NCBI GenBank assembly: GCA_947449255.1
Contig: CANFQX010000015.1
Location: forward strand, 17,380-81,379
Origin: Pseudobdellovibrionaceae bacterium
GTDB taxonomy: Bacteria > Bdellovibrionota > Bdellovibrionia > Bdellovibrionales > Bdellovibrionaceae
Direction: 5' to 3'
DNA: 64,000 bases
Numbering within the stretch: position 1 is the first letter of the stretch; each line of letters begins with the position of its first letter. Below the pieces are notes generated by a model that saw only the letters and a program-made list of their open reading frames with translations, was not told where the DNA came from and ran no database searches. Shown piece after piece: positions 1-8,996 of this stretch. Made by a program: the position numbers and the translations under genes.

Positions 1-1
1 T

Positions 2-205
2 AAATATTCACAGTGGGGAATAGTTCTTCACCTGGACTCTGCAGGGCGGCCAAATCCTCATTTGGCCGCTGAAGAAATAGAAAAGACCCTAAGCTTTTCG
101 AAACAGGAGCTGGATCAAAGTCGCCAGGGGAAAACTGTTTCGATTAGGATCAATCAAGATCAGTTTAACGTGCCTTTTTGTTCTGAGATGGCGACACAGC
201 ACTAG
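2..205 (+). CDS. C-terminal end of an unidentified protein (partial, 5' end outside window)
   Basis: One frame is open from base 2 to a TAG at 203-205 (67 codons), while the other two forward frames hit stops within the first 70 bases. The reading is mixed hydrophilic and ends in Gln-His. I recognise no family. If real, it runs 41 bases into the convergent coiled-coil gene that ends at 165, which is unusual but possible. The length alone is weak evidence, so this is tentative. Confidence 0.4.
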   Translation, partial: KYSQWGIVLHLDSAGRPNPHLAAEEIEKTLSFSKQELDQSRQGKTVSIRINQDQFNVPFCSEMATQH

Positions 206-1388
206 GTGCTGTCTTGCCTTCCTGACGAATTCTGGCGATCTCTAGTTTATGCTTTTCAGTCTCTGTTTGTGCTTTGACTGTTTCCATACGAATTTTGGCT
301 TCTTCGGAGGCTGAGCTGCTCGTCTCTAGCTGCCCGGTTATTTTGTCTCTTTCAGCTTTAATTTTTTCAGATTCATTTTGCAATCTTGCCATTTCATTCA
401 AGGCCCTTGTTTTCGCAGTTTCATAATCAGCGATTGTTTTTTTCGCTTTGGCAATTTCAAGGGATATTTGTGCTTGTTCTTTTCTAAACTGCCCTTGGTA
501 ATTGACTAGATCCTGTCTAGCCTTCAAGGTTGATTGCTTAACAAGCTCGAATTGAGCCCGGCCTTCCAGAGCTTTCTTTTTTTCTTCTTCAATCTGAGTC
601 GTTAGTTTTTTAATGGACTCTTGAGAAGCCAGACGTTCTTTCTCCATTTGATCTACGAGAACATTGGCTTGATCCATTTGTGCTTGAAGCCTTGCGATCT
701 CAGCCTCCGCTTTTGATTTATTCGCTTCGGCGCGAGCAATTTCTTGCTTAGCTTTGGCATCTTTGGCACTCGCCTCGGCCAAGGCCTTTTGTGTCATCAA
801 TTTAGCTTTGCTTAAATTTTGCTCTGCTCTTTGAGTCGATAATTTTGCGGTGTCTGCTTCATGGTTAGACTTTTGACCAGCCTCAATAGCAACGGCTGCT
901 TCAGCTTCACTCTCCTTGGTTTTCAGAGTGAGTTCTTCAACCTTTTTTTCAGCTATTTTTTTGCGATTGAGGGCCTCTTCGCGAGCCTGTTGAGCTTTAG
1001 CTATTTTATCTTGAGCGGCTTTAATTTTACCTTGATAAATAACTTGCTCTTTTTCAGCATTTTTTTGATCGCGATCAAAAGATCCCGCTTGTGCTTTCAG
1101 TTTTGCAGCTTCTTTTTCAGCTTCAATTTGGGATCTCTTAGCGTCTTTCTCTAGTGTCCTTGCTTGGGCAATACTGGCCTGAGAATCAGCCATGGATTTT
1201 TCACGGCGCTTGCGTTCATCTTCAGCGCGACGCTTAGCTTCAACAGCTTCTGCCTTAGCTCCTTCAGCATCAGCTGCAGCTTCTTCTGCTTCGATTTGTT
1301 TTGACTCGAATTGAGCGGAGGCTTTTAAAGAAATTAAATTCATGTTTGCTAAAATAACTAAAGCCAAAATCAAAGAGCGCGACGACAT
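165..1388 (-). CDS. Secreted long coiled-coil protein, function unknown
   Basis: The protein is about 407 residues. The start chosen is the ATG at 1388, because an AGAAGGGGAAAAG ribosome site lies just upstream and the protein then begins with a signal peptide (MSSRSLILALVILANMN..., cleaved near ASAQ, about residue 26). A longer frame opens at 1457 but its extra residues look non-coding. After the signal the chain is almost entirely Ala, Glu, Lys, Gln and Arg in heptad-like order, from about residue 28 to 395, with no TM segment and no recognisable C-terminal domain. Such proteins often act as periplasmic spacers or scaffolds, in the style of the TolA helical domain, but nothing here proves that. 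It faces no partner gene. Low complexity makes homology searches unreliable. Confidence 0.75.
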   Translation of the reverse strand: MSSRSLILALVILANMNLISLKASAQFESKQIEAEEAAADAEGAKAEAVEAKRRAEDERKRREKSMADSQASIAQARTLEKDAKRSQIEAEKEAAKLKAQAGSFDRDQKNAEKEQVIYQGKIKAAQDKIAKAQQAREEALNRKKIAEKKVEELTLKTKESEAEAAVAIEAGQKSNHEADTAKLSTQRAEQNLSKAKLMTQKALAEASAKDAKAKQEIARAEANKSKAEAEIARLQAQMDQANVLVDQMEKERLASQESIKKLTTQIEEEKKKALEGRAQFELVKQSTLKARQDLVNYQGQFRKEQAQISLEIAKAKKTIADYETAKTRALNEMARLQNESEKIKAERDKITGQLETSSSASEEAKIRMETVKAQTETEKHKLEIARIRQEGKTAPSAVSPSQNKKAR

Positions 1389-1762
1389 ATTCTTTTCCCC
1401 TTCTTCTAAAGTACTTCCACCTTTTTGCCTCTTCAAATCCATCGATGATGGGCTCATTAAGTGGTCGATCTCTATGATAGCTGCGTTTTATTAAAAAAAG
1501 AAGTCCACCAGGAGTATTTTAGAAGGATCCTGGCCTTAAATAAAAATTTAATTAGAAGTAGCTGCAAAGAAGCTAAAGATATCAACTTCGCCGAAACTCA
1601 CATTCTACAGCTGTAAAACAAAAAACGTCAGCTGTCTCCTTTTGAGACAACCAAATCATCGACAGCACGAACTGAGCATCGTGGATCTGGCAAAAAAATT
1701 GCTTACCTTTTAATTTGAGTCCATCAATATATCTAAATGATAGCAATGAGCTGAGGAATTAA
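1389..1762. other. Divergent intergenic region, 374 bp
   Basis: It separates the minus-strand coiled-coil gene from the plus-strand amidoligase gene, so it should hold promoters for both. A small perfect hairpin (TGTCTC, loop CTTTT-like, GAGACA) lies near 1636-1655. I see no convincing ORF or known operator. Confidence 0.4.
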
Positions 1763-4225
1763 ATGCGAAACTTTTACGACAGATTGAAGCCTAAAGGTCA
1801 AAAACATTACATTTTCTCATTTTTTGTTGGCAGTTTTGTTCTCTTCTCATCTTTACCCGGGCAAGCAGTTCACCTATTACACACAGCCTCGACTTTTGCT
1901 GAATATGCAGAAGATATTCGAGTTGGTATCGAAGTTGAGTTCACGGGACTTTCGCTCAATGAAACACTGAAGATTGTTCAAGATTTTGGTGGCGGCCAAG
2001 TGACCAAAAAAGATAAGAAAATTAAAACTACTCTCAGGGAAATTAATGCCTCTGGTATGGTCTTCAATGAGGCCATCATCCCAGAGTGGGTTATCCAGAC
2101 CACAAACATGGGAGAAATCACCATCAAAGTGGATAACAACCAAGTCGACGACAACTCTACTTTAAATCCCCAGGACACCGTCTTGGAACTGGTCACATCC
2201 CCGATCAGAAAAGCCCAGGTTTTAAAACTTCAAGAGGTGATCAGTGCCTTGAAAAATCATGGAGCAAAAGGAACTGCTGATGGTGAAGCTGTCTCGATTC
2301 AATACAACACCGAAATCAATGCGGGAAATTTAGCGAGCTACAAATGGCAAAGCCTGATTGATTTGATGAGGGTTTATCTAAACCCACGACATCGTGAACA
2401 AATTGATGCCCACCTGGAAGTTCCGGATTTTCGCAAAGATTATATTAGCCTTTATTCAAAGGGATTTCAAGCTCGCCTCTTTGATCCCCAATATAAACCA
2501 ACATCCAGAGAACTTTTCGATGATTTCTTTTACCGGCAAAGTTTAGAGCTCCTAGGACACCGTGATGCCTGGGACATCGATATTAAAACTGCACAGCAAG
2601 TCTTATTGTCACAAAAAAATCCAGTTGTGCCCCTAGTAGTAAAGCAAAATAAGCTCAGAATTAGTTCTTTGCTGGCCATGGCTTTTCCAGAAGATCCAAT
2701 AACAAAAATCTATATTTCATCGGGTTGGATTAACCCGATGCCCATCGTCGAATGGCGAGAGTTTAATAATGATTTTAATGTTGTTGATCATTACCGTGAA
2801 GTTATGGGCTTAATGTATATGGCTAAAAGGTACGGAAGTTTTGATCATGACACCCTAATGAGCCAGCTTTCTGGAATTGAGGCGTCGATGATTCGTGATT
2901 TGCGCAAGCAGTATTTTACACCAATCAGCAAGAATTCAAAGCCCACTCTTTTTCGCTATTTCATTGGCAATCCTAAAACGGTGAACCGAGAAGAATACAA
3001 AGAACTCACTAAAGCCTATCAAAAAAATCCCGTTGGCTTCTTGCCATTTTACGAGCAAGGGCTTTTTCCTTTAAGTATCCCAGGCAATAGCGTTGTGATG
3101 CATAGAAATCAATTTCACAGATTCAATATTTTAGGGAAATTTAATCCTGGTCTGATCAATGGATTCATCATGCAATCCCTAGAAAATAAATACGTCGAAA
3201 TGCGTTTTTGGAATGATTATGCCAAGGTGGGAATTCCAAAGACTTCCCTGGTTAGTGATTTACAGTTAGAGTCCTTATCGGCTCAAGACCCGAAAGAGAT
3301 TCTTTCACAGGTTAAGAACGCGGTCGCAACTTGCAACAAATCCTTCCCCAAGGGATGGGTCTTAAAGGGACTTTTTGATTTGGGAACAGAAAAAGATATT
3401 CTTTCAGATAAAACAGATCTGGCTTCAGTCGTCGACACCTACTTAAAAAGTGATTTTGAAACTTATAAAGCAAGTGTCTATGCAAAGTTCAAAGAGCTCA
3501 AAACAGCGCCCGAGTTCGCATTGACCAGTCTTAAAGAGCATAAAGGATATAAGGGCTGGAAGGCCCTCCAACTTTTATCCAATACGAAAACTGTGATCAT
3601 TCAAGAACGTTATAACATCAACAAGGAATTCAGAGTTGAGATCGTCGCAGGTCATGTCTTAGGCGGAGAGACCACCGTGGATCGCTATGGGTACACTCAA
3701 AAACAAAATGGAAAATGGGATGCGTCCTACCAACATCCAACGCGGGATCAAATTCTAAAGGCCGAAGCCTTTGCACAAAAGTTAATAGATTCTCTTCCCC
3801 CCGAACTGCGTGGAATGACCTTTGGTTTAGATGTCGCAATCACAAATGAAGGCCAGGCAGTAATGATTGAATCCAATCCTGGGGGCAATTCAAACTTTCT
3901 TTATGAAGAAGAGCCAGCTTCAGTGAAGGCCCTGTCTAAATTTTTGAGCAAAGTTCCCGTAATGCAAAAAAGCGGACAAATCAGCCGTGGCCTAAAGCCA
4001 CAAGAACAAATGCAATTCATAAAGCAGAAATTCGCCAATTGGGGAATAGAGACATCAACTCTGTATCCCGGAATGAAATTTATGAACGACAGAATCGAAG
4101 ACCAAGAATTCAAGAAATTAAATGAACTAGAAACCTCTAACCTAAATAAAAAAACTTCATCCCAACAAGACCAAAAGAACGTGCAGCAACCAAAAGTCAT
4201 GACCTGCGAAAAAGTTTTTAATTAA
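1763..4225 (+). CDS. Exported amidoligase (Amidoligase_2-like) fused to an ATP-grasp-like C-terminal domain
   Basis: This 820-residue protein has a hydrophobic signal-like segment at about residues 16-35. Residues 53-150 carry the marks of the glutamine-synthetase/GCS-fold amidoligases: GIEVEF at 55-60 and LELVTSPI at 141-148, then a charged metal-binding style segment. The C-terminal part (about 600-720) reads as an ATP-grasp core, with an Arg/Glu strand EFRVEIVAGHVLGG near 622-635 and FGLDVAITNEGQAVMIESNP near 686-705, where E and N in the last strand are typical Mg-ATP ligands. Both families make COOH-NH2 amide bonds with ATP, so the protein may be a double peptide ligase. The next gene on the same strand is an amidotransferase-like protein. 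The apparent export signal is odd for an ATP-dependent enzyme. The family calls rest on motifs only; substrate unknown. Confidence 0.7.
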   Translation: MRNFYDRLKPKGQKHYIFSFFVGSFVLFSSLPGQAVHLLHTASTFAEYAEDIRVGIEVEFTGLSLNETLKIVQDFGGGQVTKKDKKIKTTLREINASGMVFNEAIIPEWVIQTTNMGEITIKVDNNQVDDNSTLNPQDTVLELVTSPIRKAQVLKLQEVISALKNHGAKGTADGEAVSIQYNTEINAGNLASYKWQSLIDLMRVYLNPRHREQIDAHLEVPDFRKDYISLYSKGFQARLFDPQYKPTSRELFDDFFYRQSLELLGHRDAWDIDIKTAQQVLLSQKNPVVPLVVKQNKLRISSLLAMAFPEDPITKIYISSGWINPMPIVEWREFNNDFNVVDHYREVMGLMYMAKRYGSFDHDTLMSQLSGIEASMIRDLRKQYFTPISKNSKPTLFRYFIGNPKTVNREEYKELTKAYQKNPVGFLPFYEQGLFPLSIPGNSVVMHRNQFHRFNILGKFNPGLINGFIMQSLENKYVEMRFWNDYAKVGIPKTSLVSDLQLESLSAQDPKEILSQVKNAVATCNKSFPKGWVLKGLFDLGTEKDILSDKTDLASVVDTYLKSDFETYKASVYAKFKELKTAPEFALTSLKEHKGYKGWKALQLLSNTKTVIIQERYNINKEFRVEIVAGHVLGGETTVDRYGYTQKQNGKWDASYQHPTRDQILKAEAFAQKLIDSLPPELRGMTFGLDVAITNEGQAVMIESNPGGNSNFLYEEEPASVKALSKFLSKVPVMQKSGQISRGLKPQEQMQFIKQKFANWGIETSTLYPGMKFMNDRIEDQEFKKLNELETSNLNKKTSSQQDQKNVQQPKVMTCEKVFN

Positions 4226-4235
4226 CCCGAAAAGC

Positions 4236-4294
4236 CCAAAATACTTTGGCCTGAAGGGCACGATGCCCTTCAGGAAGGCCGCCCAGGATGGCCA
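4236..4294 (-). repeat. Dispersed hairpin element, copy 1
   Basis: Read on the minus strand it begins TGGCCATCCTGGGCGGCCTT and continues into a perfect 11-bp hairpin CCTGAAGGGCA / TGCCCTTCAGG around a TCG loop (plus-strand arms 4250-4260 and 4264-4274), ending in a short CAAAGT...TTGG tail. Two further copies lie at 7735 and 50483. It lies between two plus-strand genes, and on the strand opposite to them. Confidence 0.8.
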
Positions 4295-4474
4295 GATTAT
4301 CGAAACACCCGAGAGCAGCTGCAAAAACCCCTCCCCTCCCCTCAACTCTTTAACCAGGGAATCAGGTAATAATAAGCTTACGATTGAGAAACCCCACCAA
4401 TTAATTCTTGAAACTTAAGGAACTTATCCGTATAGATTTCCCATTCAGAATAAATCAATTTTTCCGGAGGACTT

Positions 4475-5302
4475 GTGCCCAAATTTGGTTTTTTTAAAAT
4501 CCTAGCTGCGACTCTTTTTTTAGCTTTGCAAGCCCCATTAGCCTTTAATATAAATTCACAGCCATTCATAAGAAATTTACCAAGTGAACACAAAAAAATA
4601 ACCGCAAAAAAAAATAAGGCCTTAATCTATAAAGGCGAAGGAAGCTGTATAGAAGACTGCTCAGAATCAGCAGCCATGATTGCAAAAATGGCTGGGCTAG
4701 AGCCAATTTATGTTTCTCCAACCGAGAGCAATTTAGATTTATTTGCTGATGCCGCAGTTTGGATCCAACCCGGCGGTGAGTCTCTCGTCGTGGCCGCGCA
4801 GATGTCTGTAGATCTTAAAAACGCCATTCGAAACTTCGTCCAACAAGGTGGCGGCTATGTTGGTTTTTGCGCAGGAGCCTTCTTTGCCGATCTGTGGATA
4901 CATGGAACCGAGAGCAAAGGGCTAGGCATCATTCCCGCCTATGCTATCGATTACCAAAAAGCCCGCTCCAGCGCTGAAATGCTCGATATGATTTGGAACG
5001 GAAAAAAAAGGTCCGTTTATTGGGAAGAAGGGCCTTATCTAGAATTGTTTTTTAAAGGACAACTCTTCACGCCATTTGCTTACTACCCGACGGGAGAAAT
5101 AGCTTCTATCTACGGAAATTACTATCAAGGCAGGGTCTCAGTAACAGGCACCCACCCTGAGGCCCCTCAGTACTGGAGAGACGATATCAAGGCCTCTGAT
5201 CCCGATGGACTAGATTATGACCTAGCCATCGATATGGTGCGCTGGGCGGCTGGACTCAAGAAGACCTTCGCTCCTGAACTTTACTCCTCGGAGCTTAATT
5301 AA
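4475..5302 (+). CDS. Exported glutamine-amidotransferase-like protein (BPL_N-type)
   Basis: The 275-residue protein starts at a GTG preceded by a strong CCGGAGGA site at 4464-4471. Residues 1-24 form a signal peptide (hydrophobic run ILAATLFLALQAPLAF). The body resembles the class-I glutamine amidotransferase-like BPL_N family: IYKGEGSCIEDC near residue 52, an IQPGGES turn near 97, and the nucleophile elbow GYVGFCAGAFF with Cys132. The C-terminal half has an EGPYLELF segment and a THPEAP motif whose His could serve the active site. In known amidoligase systems such proteins accompany ATP-grasp or GS-like ligases, and here it follows one by 249 bases. It could cleave or transfer an amide, or simply bind a peptide. 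The exact reaction is not known. Confidence 0.7.
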   Translation: MPKFGFFKILAATLFLALQAPLAFNINSQPFIRNLPSEHKKITAKKNKALIYKGEGSCIEDCSESAAMIAKMAGLEPIYVSPTESNLDLFADAAVWIQPGGESLVVAAQMSVDLKNAIRNFVQQGGGYVGFCAGAFFADLWIHGTESKGLGIIPAYAIDYQKARSSAEMLDMIWNGKKRSVYWEEGPYLELFFKGQLFTPFAYYPTGEIASIYGNYYQGRVSVTGTHPEAPQYWRDDIKASDPDGLDYDLAIDMVRWAAGLKKTFAPELYSSELN

Positions 5303-5382
5303 AATATATTTTCAATGCACCAAAGACTTGGTTCTAAAGGCTGGACTCGACAGAGTCCCTGAGTCTTTCCTAATCTAATCCT

Positions 5383-6234
5383 ATGACACCTCTATCTGCG
5401 GCAGTTTCTTTAATTATTTCCAGGCCCACTGAACTGTGGAAAACCACTTTCCTGGTGGTTCTCTTTCATGCCGCTGTTTTATTAATTTCCCCAACCAAAG
5501 CTGCCGCCGTGCCCGCAGCTTTGCATGTTGCCCTCGACCCAGGGCATGGGGGTCTTGATAAAGGCGCCATCCATAGCAGCATCAAAGAATCTGAATTGGT
5601 CTTGCTGGTCGCGAATAAAGTTAAATCGCTTTTAGAAAAAAATGAGAATGTTCGCGTAACTATGACTCGCACCGAAGATCAAAGTGTGAGTTTATCTGAT
5701 CGTGTAAAAATCGCCGAAGCCCGTCATGTGGATATTTTTGTCAGCCTTCACGCCAATGCAGCTAATGATCAACGCGCTAAGGGTGTCGAGTTTTTCTTTC
5801 AAAACAATTTACCCCCCGACGAAGAAAGTCTTTATTTAGCCAATTTGGAAAATCAATCCAACACAGCCTTGAATCAAGCTCAGGAAGTTGAAAAGCAAGA
5901 ACTCTCTAAAAAAGGCGATATTTCTGCGATCATCGAAGACTTGCATCACCAAAACAAAATGATGTCTAGCCTGCGTTTTTCACAAACACTCAACCAATTC
6001 TGGCAAAGTGACGACAAATCAAACCCCGCAACGATTAAACAAGCCCCATTTTACGTCATTTCAAAAACGACAATGCCTGCCGTTTTGATCGAGGTGGGTT
6101 TTCTGACTCATCCGAAAGAAGTTAAACAACTTGCCAAGCCTGAATATCAAGATCAAATTGCTGAAAAAATAAGCAAAGCAATTTTAACTTTCAAAGAAAA
6201 GATGGACAAGCCGGAACTCAGGACATTAAATTAG
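5383..6234 (+). CDS. N-acetylmuramoyl-L-alanine amidase (Amidase_3 family)
   Basis: This is a zinc amidase that cuts the bond between MurNAc and the stem peptide in the periplasm. The 283-residue chain has an N-terminal hydrophobic export segment (about 20-40), followed directly by the catalytic domain with no AMIN domain. Zinc ligands can be placed: His55 in DPGHGG, Glu69 in KESELVL, and His123 in VSLHANA. The catalytic Glu237 lies in IEVGFLTHP. An inserted helix (about 135-200) between the third strand and the last motif matches the autoinhibitory insertion region of AmiC-type enzymes. There is no obvious ribosome site at the ATG. It lies 26 bases before rph and may be cotranscribed with it. 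It could serve cell division or prey-wall editing. Confidence 0.88.
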   Translation: MTPLSAAVSLIISRPTELWKTTFLVVLFHAAVLLISPTKAAAVPAALHVALDPGHGGLDKGAIHSSIKESELVLLVANKVKSLLEKNENVRVTMTRTEDQSVSLSDRVKIAEARHVDIFVSLHANAANDQRAKGVEFFFQNNLPPDEESLYLANLENQSNTALNQAQEVEKQELSKKGDISAIIEDLHHQNKMMSSLRFSQTLNQFWQSDDKSNPATIKQAPFYVISKTTMPAVLIEVGFLTHPKEVKQLAKPEYQDQIAEKISKAILTFKEKMDKPELRTLN

Positions 6235-6260
6235 GCTCTTTTAAAAATTGAGGAGCAAGT

Positions 6261-6995
6261 ATGCGCACAGACGGCCGTCTTTTTGACCAACTTCGAGAAA
6301 TTAAAATAACACCTCATGTATCCGAATATGCGGAAGGCTCAGCCTTGATCGAATTTGGCAAAACCAAAGTTTTGTGTACGGCCTCTTATGAAAGCAAAGC
6401 TCCTCCATGGTTGGCAGGCACAGGCGCTGGATGGATCACCGCAGAGTACGGTATGTTACCTCGCTCTACGCACACTCGCAATAAACGAGAAAAGTCCATG
6501 AACAGTGGGCGCACCCAAGAGATTTCACGTTTGATCGGAAGGTCCTTGCGAGCGGCCGTTGATCTTAAGCAAATGGGTGAAAAACAAATTATTATTGATT
6601 GTGATGTTCTCAGTGCGGATGGCGGCACACGCACGGCCTCGGTGACCGGCGGGTTTGTTGCTCTAGCTCTGGCGCTTAAAAAGCTTCATGCCGTCAGTGA
6701 AATTAAAACTCTCCCTTTGATCAACTATGTTTCAGCCATCAGCGTAGGTTTATCAGAAAATCAAATTTTCCTTGATCTGAATTATGAAGAAGACTCTTCC
6801 ATTGGCACAGATATGAATTTTGTGATGACAGATCAAGGTGCCTTTGTCGAAGTTCAAGGCACGGCAGAGCATGCTCCTTTCACTCGCGAGCAAATGTTTA
6901 AAATGATGGATGTTGCCGAAAAAGGTTGCCGCGAACTTTTCATCCATCAAGCCGCTGTCATGGGCGAAGTTTATCGAATAGCAAATAAAAATTAA
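6261..6995 (+). CDS. rph: Ribonuclease PH
   Basis: A phosphorolytic 3'-5' exoribonuclease that trims tRNA 3' ends. The 244-residue length is normal. Family marks run in order: MRTDGR at the start, the GAGWITAEYGMLPRSTHTR block near residues 56-74, IGRSLRAAVDL near 91, CDVLSADGGTRTASVTGG near 114-131, and DMNFVMTDQGAFVEVQGTAE near 180-199. A GAGGAG site precedes the ATG. It is followed by rdgB after 16 bases, a widespread gene pair. Confidence 0.97.
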   Translation: MRTDGRLFDQLREIKITPHVSEYAEGSALIEFGKTKVLCTASYESKAPPWLAGTGAGWITAEYGMLPRSTHTRNKREKSMNSGRTQEISRLIGRSLRAAVDLKQMGEKQIIIDCDVLSADGGTRTASVTGGFVALALALKKLHAVSEIKTLPLINYVSAISVGLSENQIFLDLNYEEDSSIGTDMNFVMTDQGAFVEVQGTAEHAPFTREQMFKMMDVAEKGCRELFIHQAAVMGEVYRIANKN

Positions 6996-7011
6996 TCAAG
7001 GGGAAAACAGA

Positions 7012-7605
7012 ATGGAACTTTGGATCGCCACTGGCAATAAGGGCAAACTGTCAGAGTATAAATTGCTTTTAAAAGAAATTATTGATCTCAAAGTTTATTC
7101 CCAAGGAGATATCTCCTCTTTCTCTCCCCGTCCTGAAGATGGGAAAACATTTTTAGAGAATGCTCGAATCAAAGCCAAAACTCTACGCTCCATTAAAAAT
7201 GACGTCTGGGTGTTGGGTGAGGATGCTGGCCTTGAAGTTGAAGGTCTTAATAATCTTCCGGGAATTCACTCCGCACGATATGCTGGCCCCAAAGCCTCTG
7301 ACAGTGAAAATGTAGCAAAACTTTTAAAAATGATGACCCTGCGTCCAATGCAAAACAGAAATGCCAAATTTGTATGCACAACGGTGGTTATCACTCCCCA
7401 GGGTGAAGAGTGGATTTTTACTGGGGAAATGAAGGGTAAAATTGCTTCAAAACCTGCCGGACTTCATGGGTTTGGTTATGATCCACTGTTCATTCCTGAG
7501 GGGCAGACCCAAACTTTAGCTGAAATTGGCGATGGTTTTAAGACTCAGCATTCGCACAGGTCTCAGGCTTTGCGTGCTTTTCTTGAGAAGTGGCGGGGGA
7601 TGTAG
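7012..7605 (+). CDS. rdgB: dITP/XTP pyrophosphatase (Ham1/RdgB)
   Basis: It hydrolyses non-canonical purine triphosphates (dITP, XTP) to monophosphates, keeping them out of DNA. At 197 residues it is full length. The substrate loop IATGNKGKLSEYK opens the protein, GEDAGLEVEGL (about 69-79) carries the catalytic Asp, GIHSARYAG follows, and the C-terminal GFGYDPLFIPEG and SHRSQALRA motifs are intact. It sits 16 bases after rph on the same strand, with AAGGGG upstream of its ATG. Confidence 0.96.
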   Translation: MELWIATGNKGKLSEYKLLLKEIIDLKVYSQGDISSFSPRPEDGKTFLENARIKAKTLRSIKNDVWVLGEDAGLEVEGLNNLPGIHSARYAGPKASDSENVAKLLKMMTLRPMQNRNAKFVCTTVVITPQGEEWIFTGEMKGKIASKPAGLHGFGYDPLFIPEGQTQTLAEIGDGFKTQHSHRSQALRAFLEKWRGM

Positions 7606-7967
7606 GTTTTTTTGCTGATTGGGTATTGGTTTGGGTCTGGGTGTTCATTGTCAGACCAACTGCTAATGACTTTTGGCTTTAATTGTTTGTTGTTGTTTTC
7701 TTTTTTATTCAGCTGCTCTGGGTTTAACATCTTGTGGCCATCCTGAGCGGCCTTCCTGAAGCGCATCGTGCGCTTCAGGGCGAAGTTTGGTTTTTTTGGC
7801 ACTTTTTTATTTGTTTTAAAATAGGCTTTTACTTTCTTTTTTTGATTGAATTTTCATGTTTAATTTTGCTTTGGTTTTTTTTGCTTTTATTTTCAATTCT
7901 GAACTTTACTCTTGAGCTTTGCTTTGCTAACTTCCTGCAAACGCACTTTTAACTCAGGAGACTACGA
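7606..7967. other. T-rich intergenic region between rdgB and prs, 362 bp
   Basis: The region is strongly T-rich on the plus strand and holds the second copy of the dispersed hairpin element. An open frame through 7734-7952 exists only because of the T-richness and shows no protein-like character. The region presumably holds the prs promoter. Confidence 0.5.
7735..7790 (+). repeat. Dispersed hairpin element, copy 2
   Basis: It starts TGGCCATCCTGAGCGGCCTT and forms a perfect 11-bp stem CCTGAAGCGCA / TGCGCTTCAGG (7755-7765 with 7769-7779) around TCG. Compared with copy 1 the eighth stem pair is swapped from G-C to C-G on both arms, so pairing is kept. It lies between two plus-strand genes and in the same orientation as them. 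Confidence 0.85.
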
Positions 7968-7970
7968 GTG

Positions 7971-8915
7971 ATGAAGGGCCTAAAAATATTTACTGCCAAT
8001 GCCAATCCCGTTCTTGCAAAAAAGGTGGCTGAAGCCGCCGGAGTCGAACTCGGCTATTGTGAAGTCAGTAGCTTTGCTGACGGGGAAATTCAGGTTGAAA
8101 TTCATGAAAGCGTTCGTGGACAGCATGTTTTTGTTGTACAAAGCACATGCCCTCCAGTGAACCAAAACTATATGGAATTATTTGTGATGTTTGATGCCCT
8201 CAGGCGTGCCTCTGCGGCCTCCATCACAGCCGTCATTCCCTATTACGGCTATGCCCGTCAAGATCGTAAGGTCGCGCCAAGGGCGCCAATTTCCGCTAAA
8301 TTGATGGCGGATTTGTTGACAACGGCAGGTGCTCACCGCGTTGTTTGTGTGGACTTACATGCGGCACAAATTCAAGGCTTCTTTAACGTCCCGGTGGACC
8401 ATCTCTTTGCAATTCCAACTTTAGCTAGAGCTTGGCGAGAAGCCCATGGCTTTGGTTCAGATTTTGTCGCAGTGAGTCCTGACGCTGGTGGAGTTGAACG
8501 AACTCGGGCCTTTGCAAAGCGCATTGAGTCTTCGATTGCCATTATTGACAAGCGACGCTCTGGACCGAATGAGGCCAAGGCACTTCATCTCATTGGCGAT
8601 GTGACTGGAAAAATTGCAGTTATTGTCGATGATATGATCGATACGGCGGGAACTCTTACACAAGCTGTTGACAGTCTTTATAAGAATGGTGCAAAAAGTG
8701 TCTTCGCTGTAGCAACGCACCCCGTACTTTCGGGTCCTGCAATCCATCGTCTGAAAGAAAGCCGGATCGAAAAGGTCTGGGTTACTGATACGATTCCTCT
8801 GTCAGAGGCGGCGATAAACTGCGGAAAAATTGAAGTTGTTTCAGTGGCTCCGGTCTTGGCTGAAGCTATCAAGCGCATCCACGGGAATGACTCTGTCAGC
8901 AGCTTATTTGATTAG
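7971..8915 (+). CDS. prs: Ribose-phosphate pyrophosphokinase
   Basis: It makes PRPP from ribose 5-phosphate and ATP, feeding nucleotide, His and Trp synthesis. At about 314 residues it has the family marks: FADGEIQVEI near 37, the catalytic flexible-loop region YYGYARQDRK near 96, and the PRPP-binding loop VIVDDMIDTAGTL near 218-230. A CAGGAG site at 7955-7960 precedes both a GTG at 7968 and the ATG at 7971. The ATG gives the usual N-terminus, though the GTG is better spaced. It is followed by rplY. Confidence 0.96.
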   Translation: MKGLKIFTANANPVLAKKVAEAAGVELGYCEVSSFADGEIQVEIHESVRGQHVFVVQSTCPPVNQNYMELFVMFDALRRASAASITAVIPYYGYARQDRKVAPRAPISAKLMADLLTTAGAHRVVCVDLHAAQIQGFFNVPVDHLFAIPTLARAWREAHGFGSDFVAVSPDAGGVERTRAFAKRIESSIAIIDKRRSGPNEAKALHLIGDVTGKIAVIVDDMIDTAGTLTQAVDSLYKNGAKSVFAVATHPVLSGPAIHRLKESRIEKVWVTDTIPLSEAAINCGKIEVVSVAPVLAEAIKRIHGNDSVSSLFD

Positions 8916-8996
8916 TATTGATTTTAAAGAAAAGCGCTCTGTTTAATTTAATAGAGCAATTATTAACAATCCTCTATCGGACTAGAAGGAAAAAAT

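Noticed and set aside
1577..1610. Sigma-28-like promoter TAAAG...GCCGA upstream of the amidoligase gene
   Set aside because: The spacer between TAAA and GCCG is 12 bases, not the usual 15, so the match is chance.
7734..7952. Open frame through the T-rich region between rdgB and prs
   Set aside because: It is Phe/Leu-rich only because of T-runs and crosses the hairpin element.
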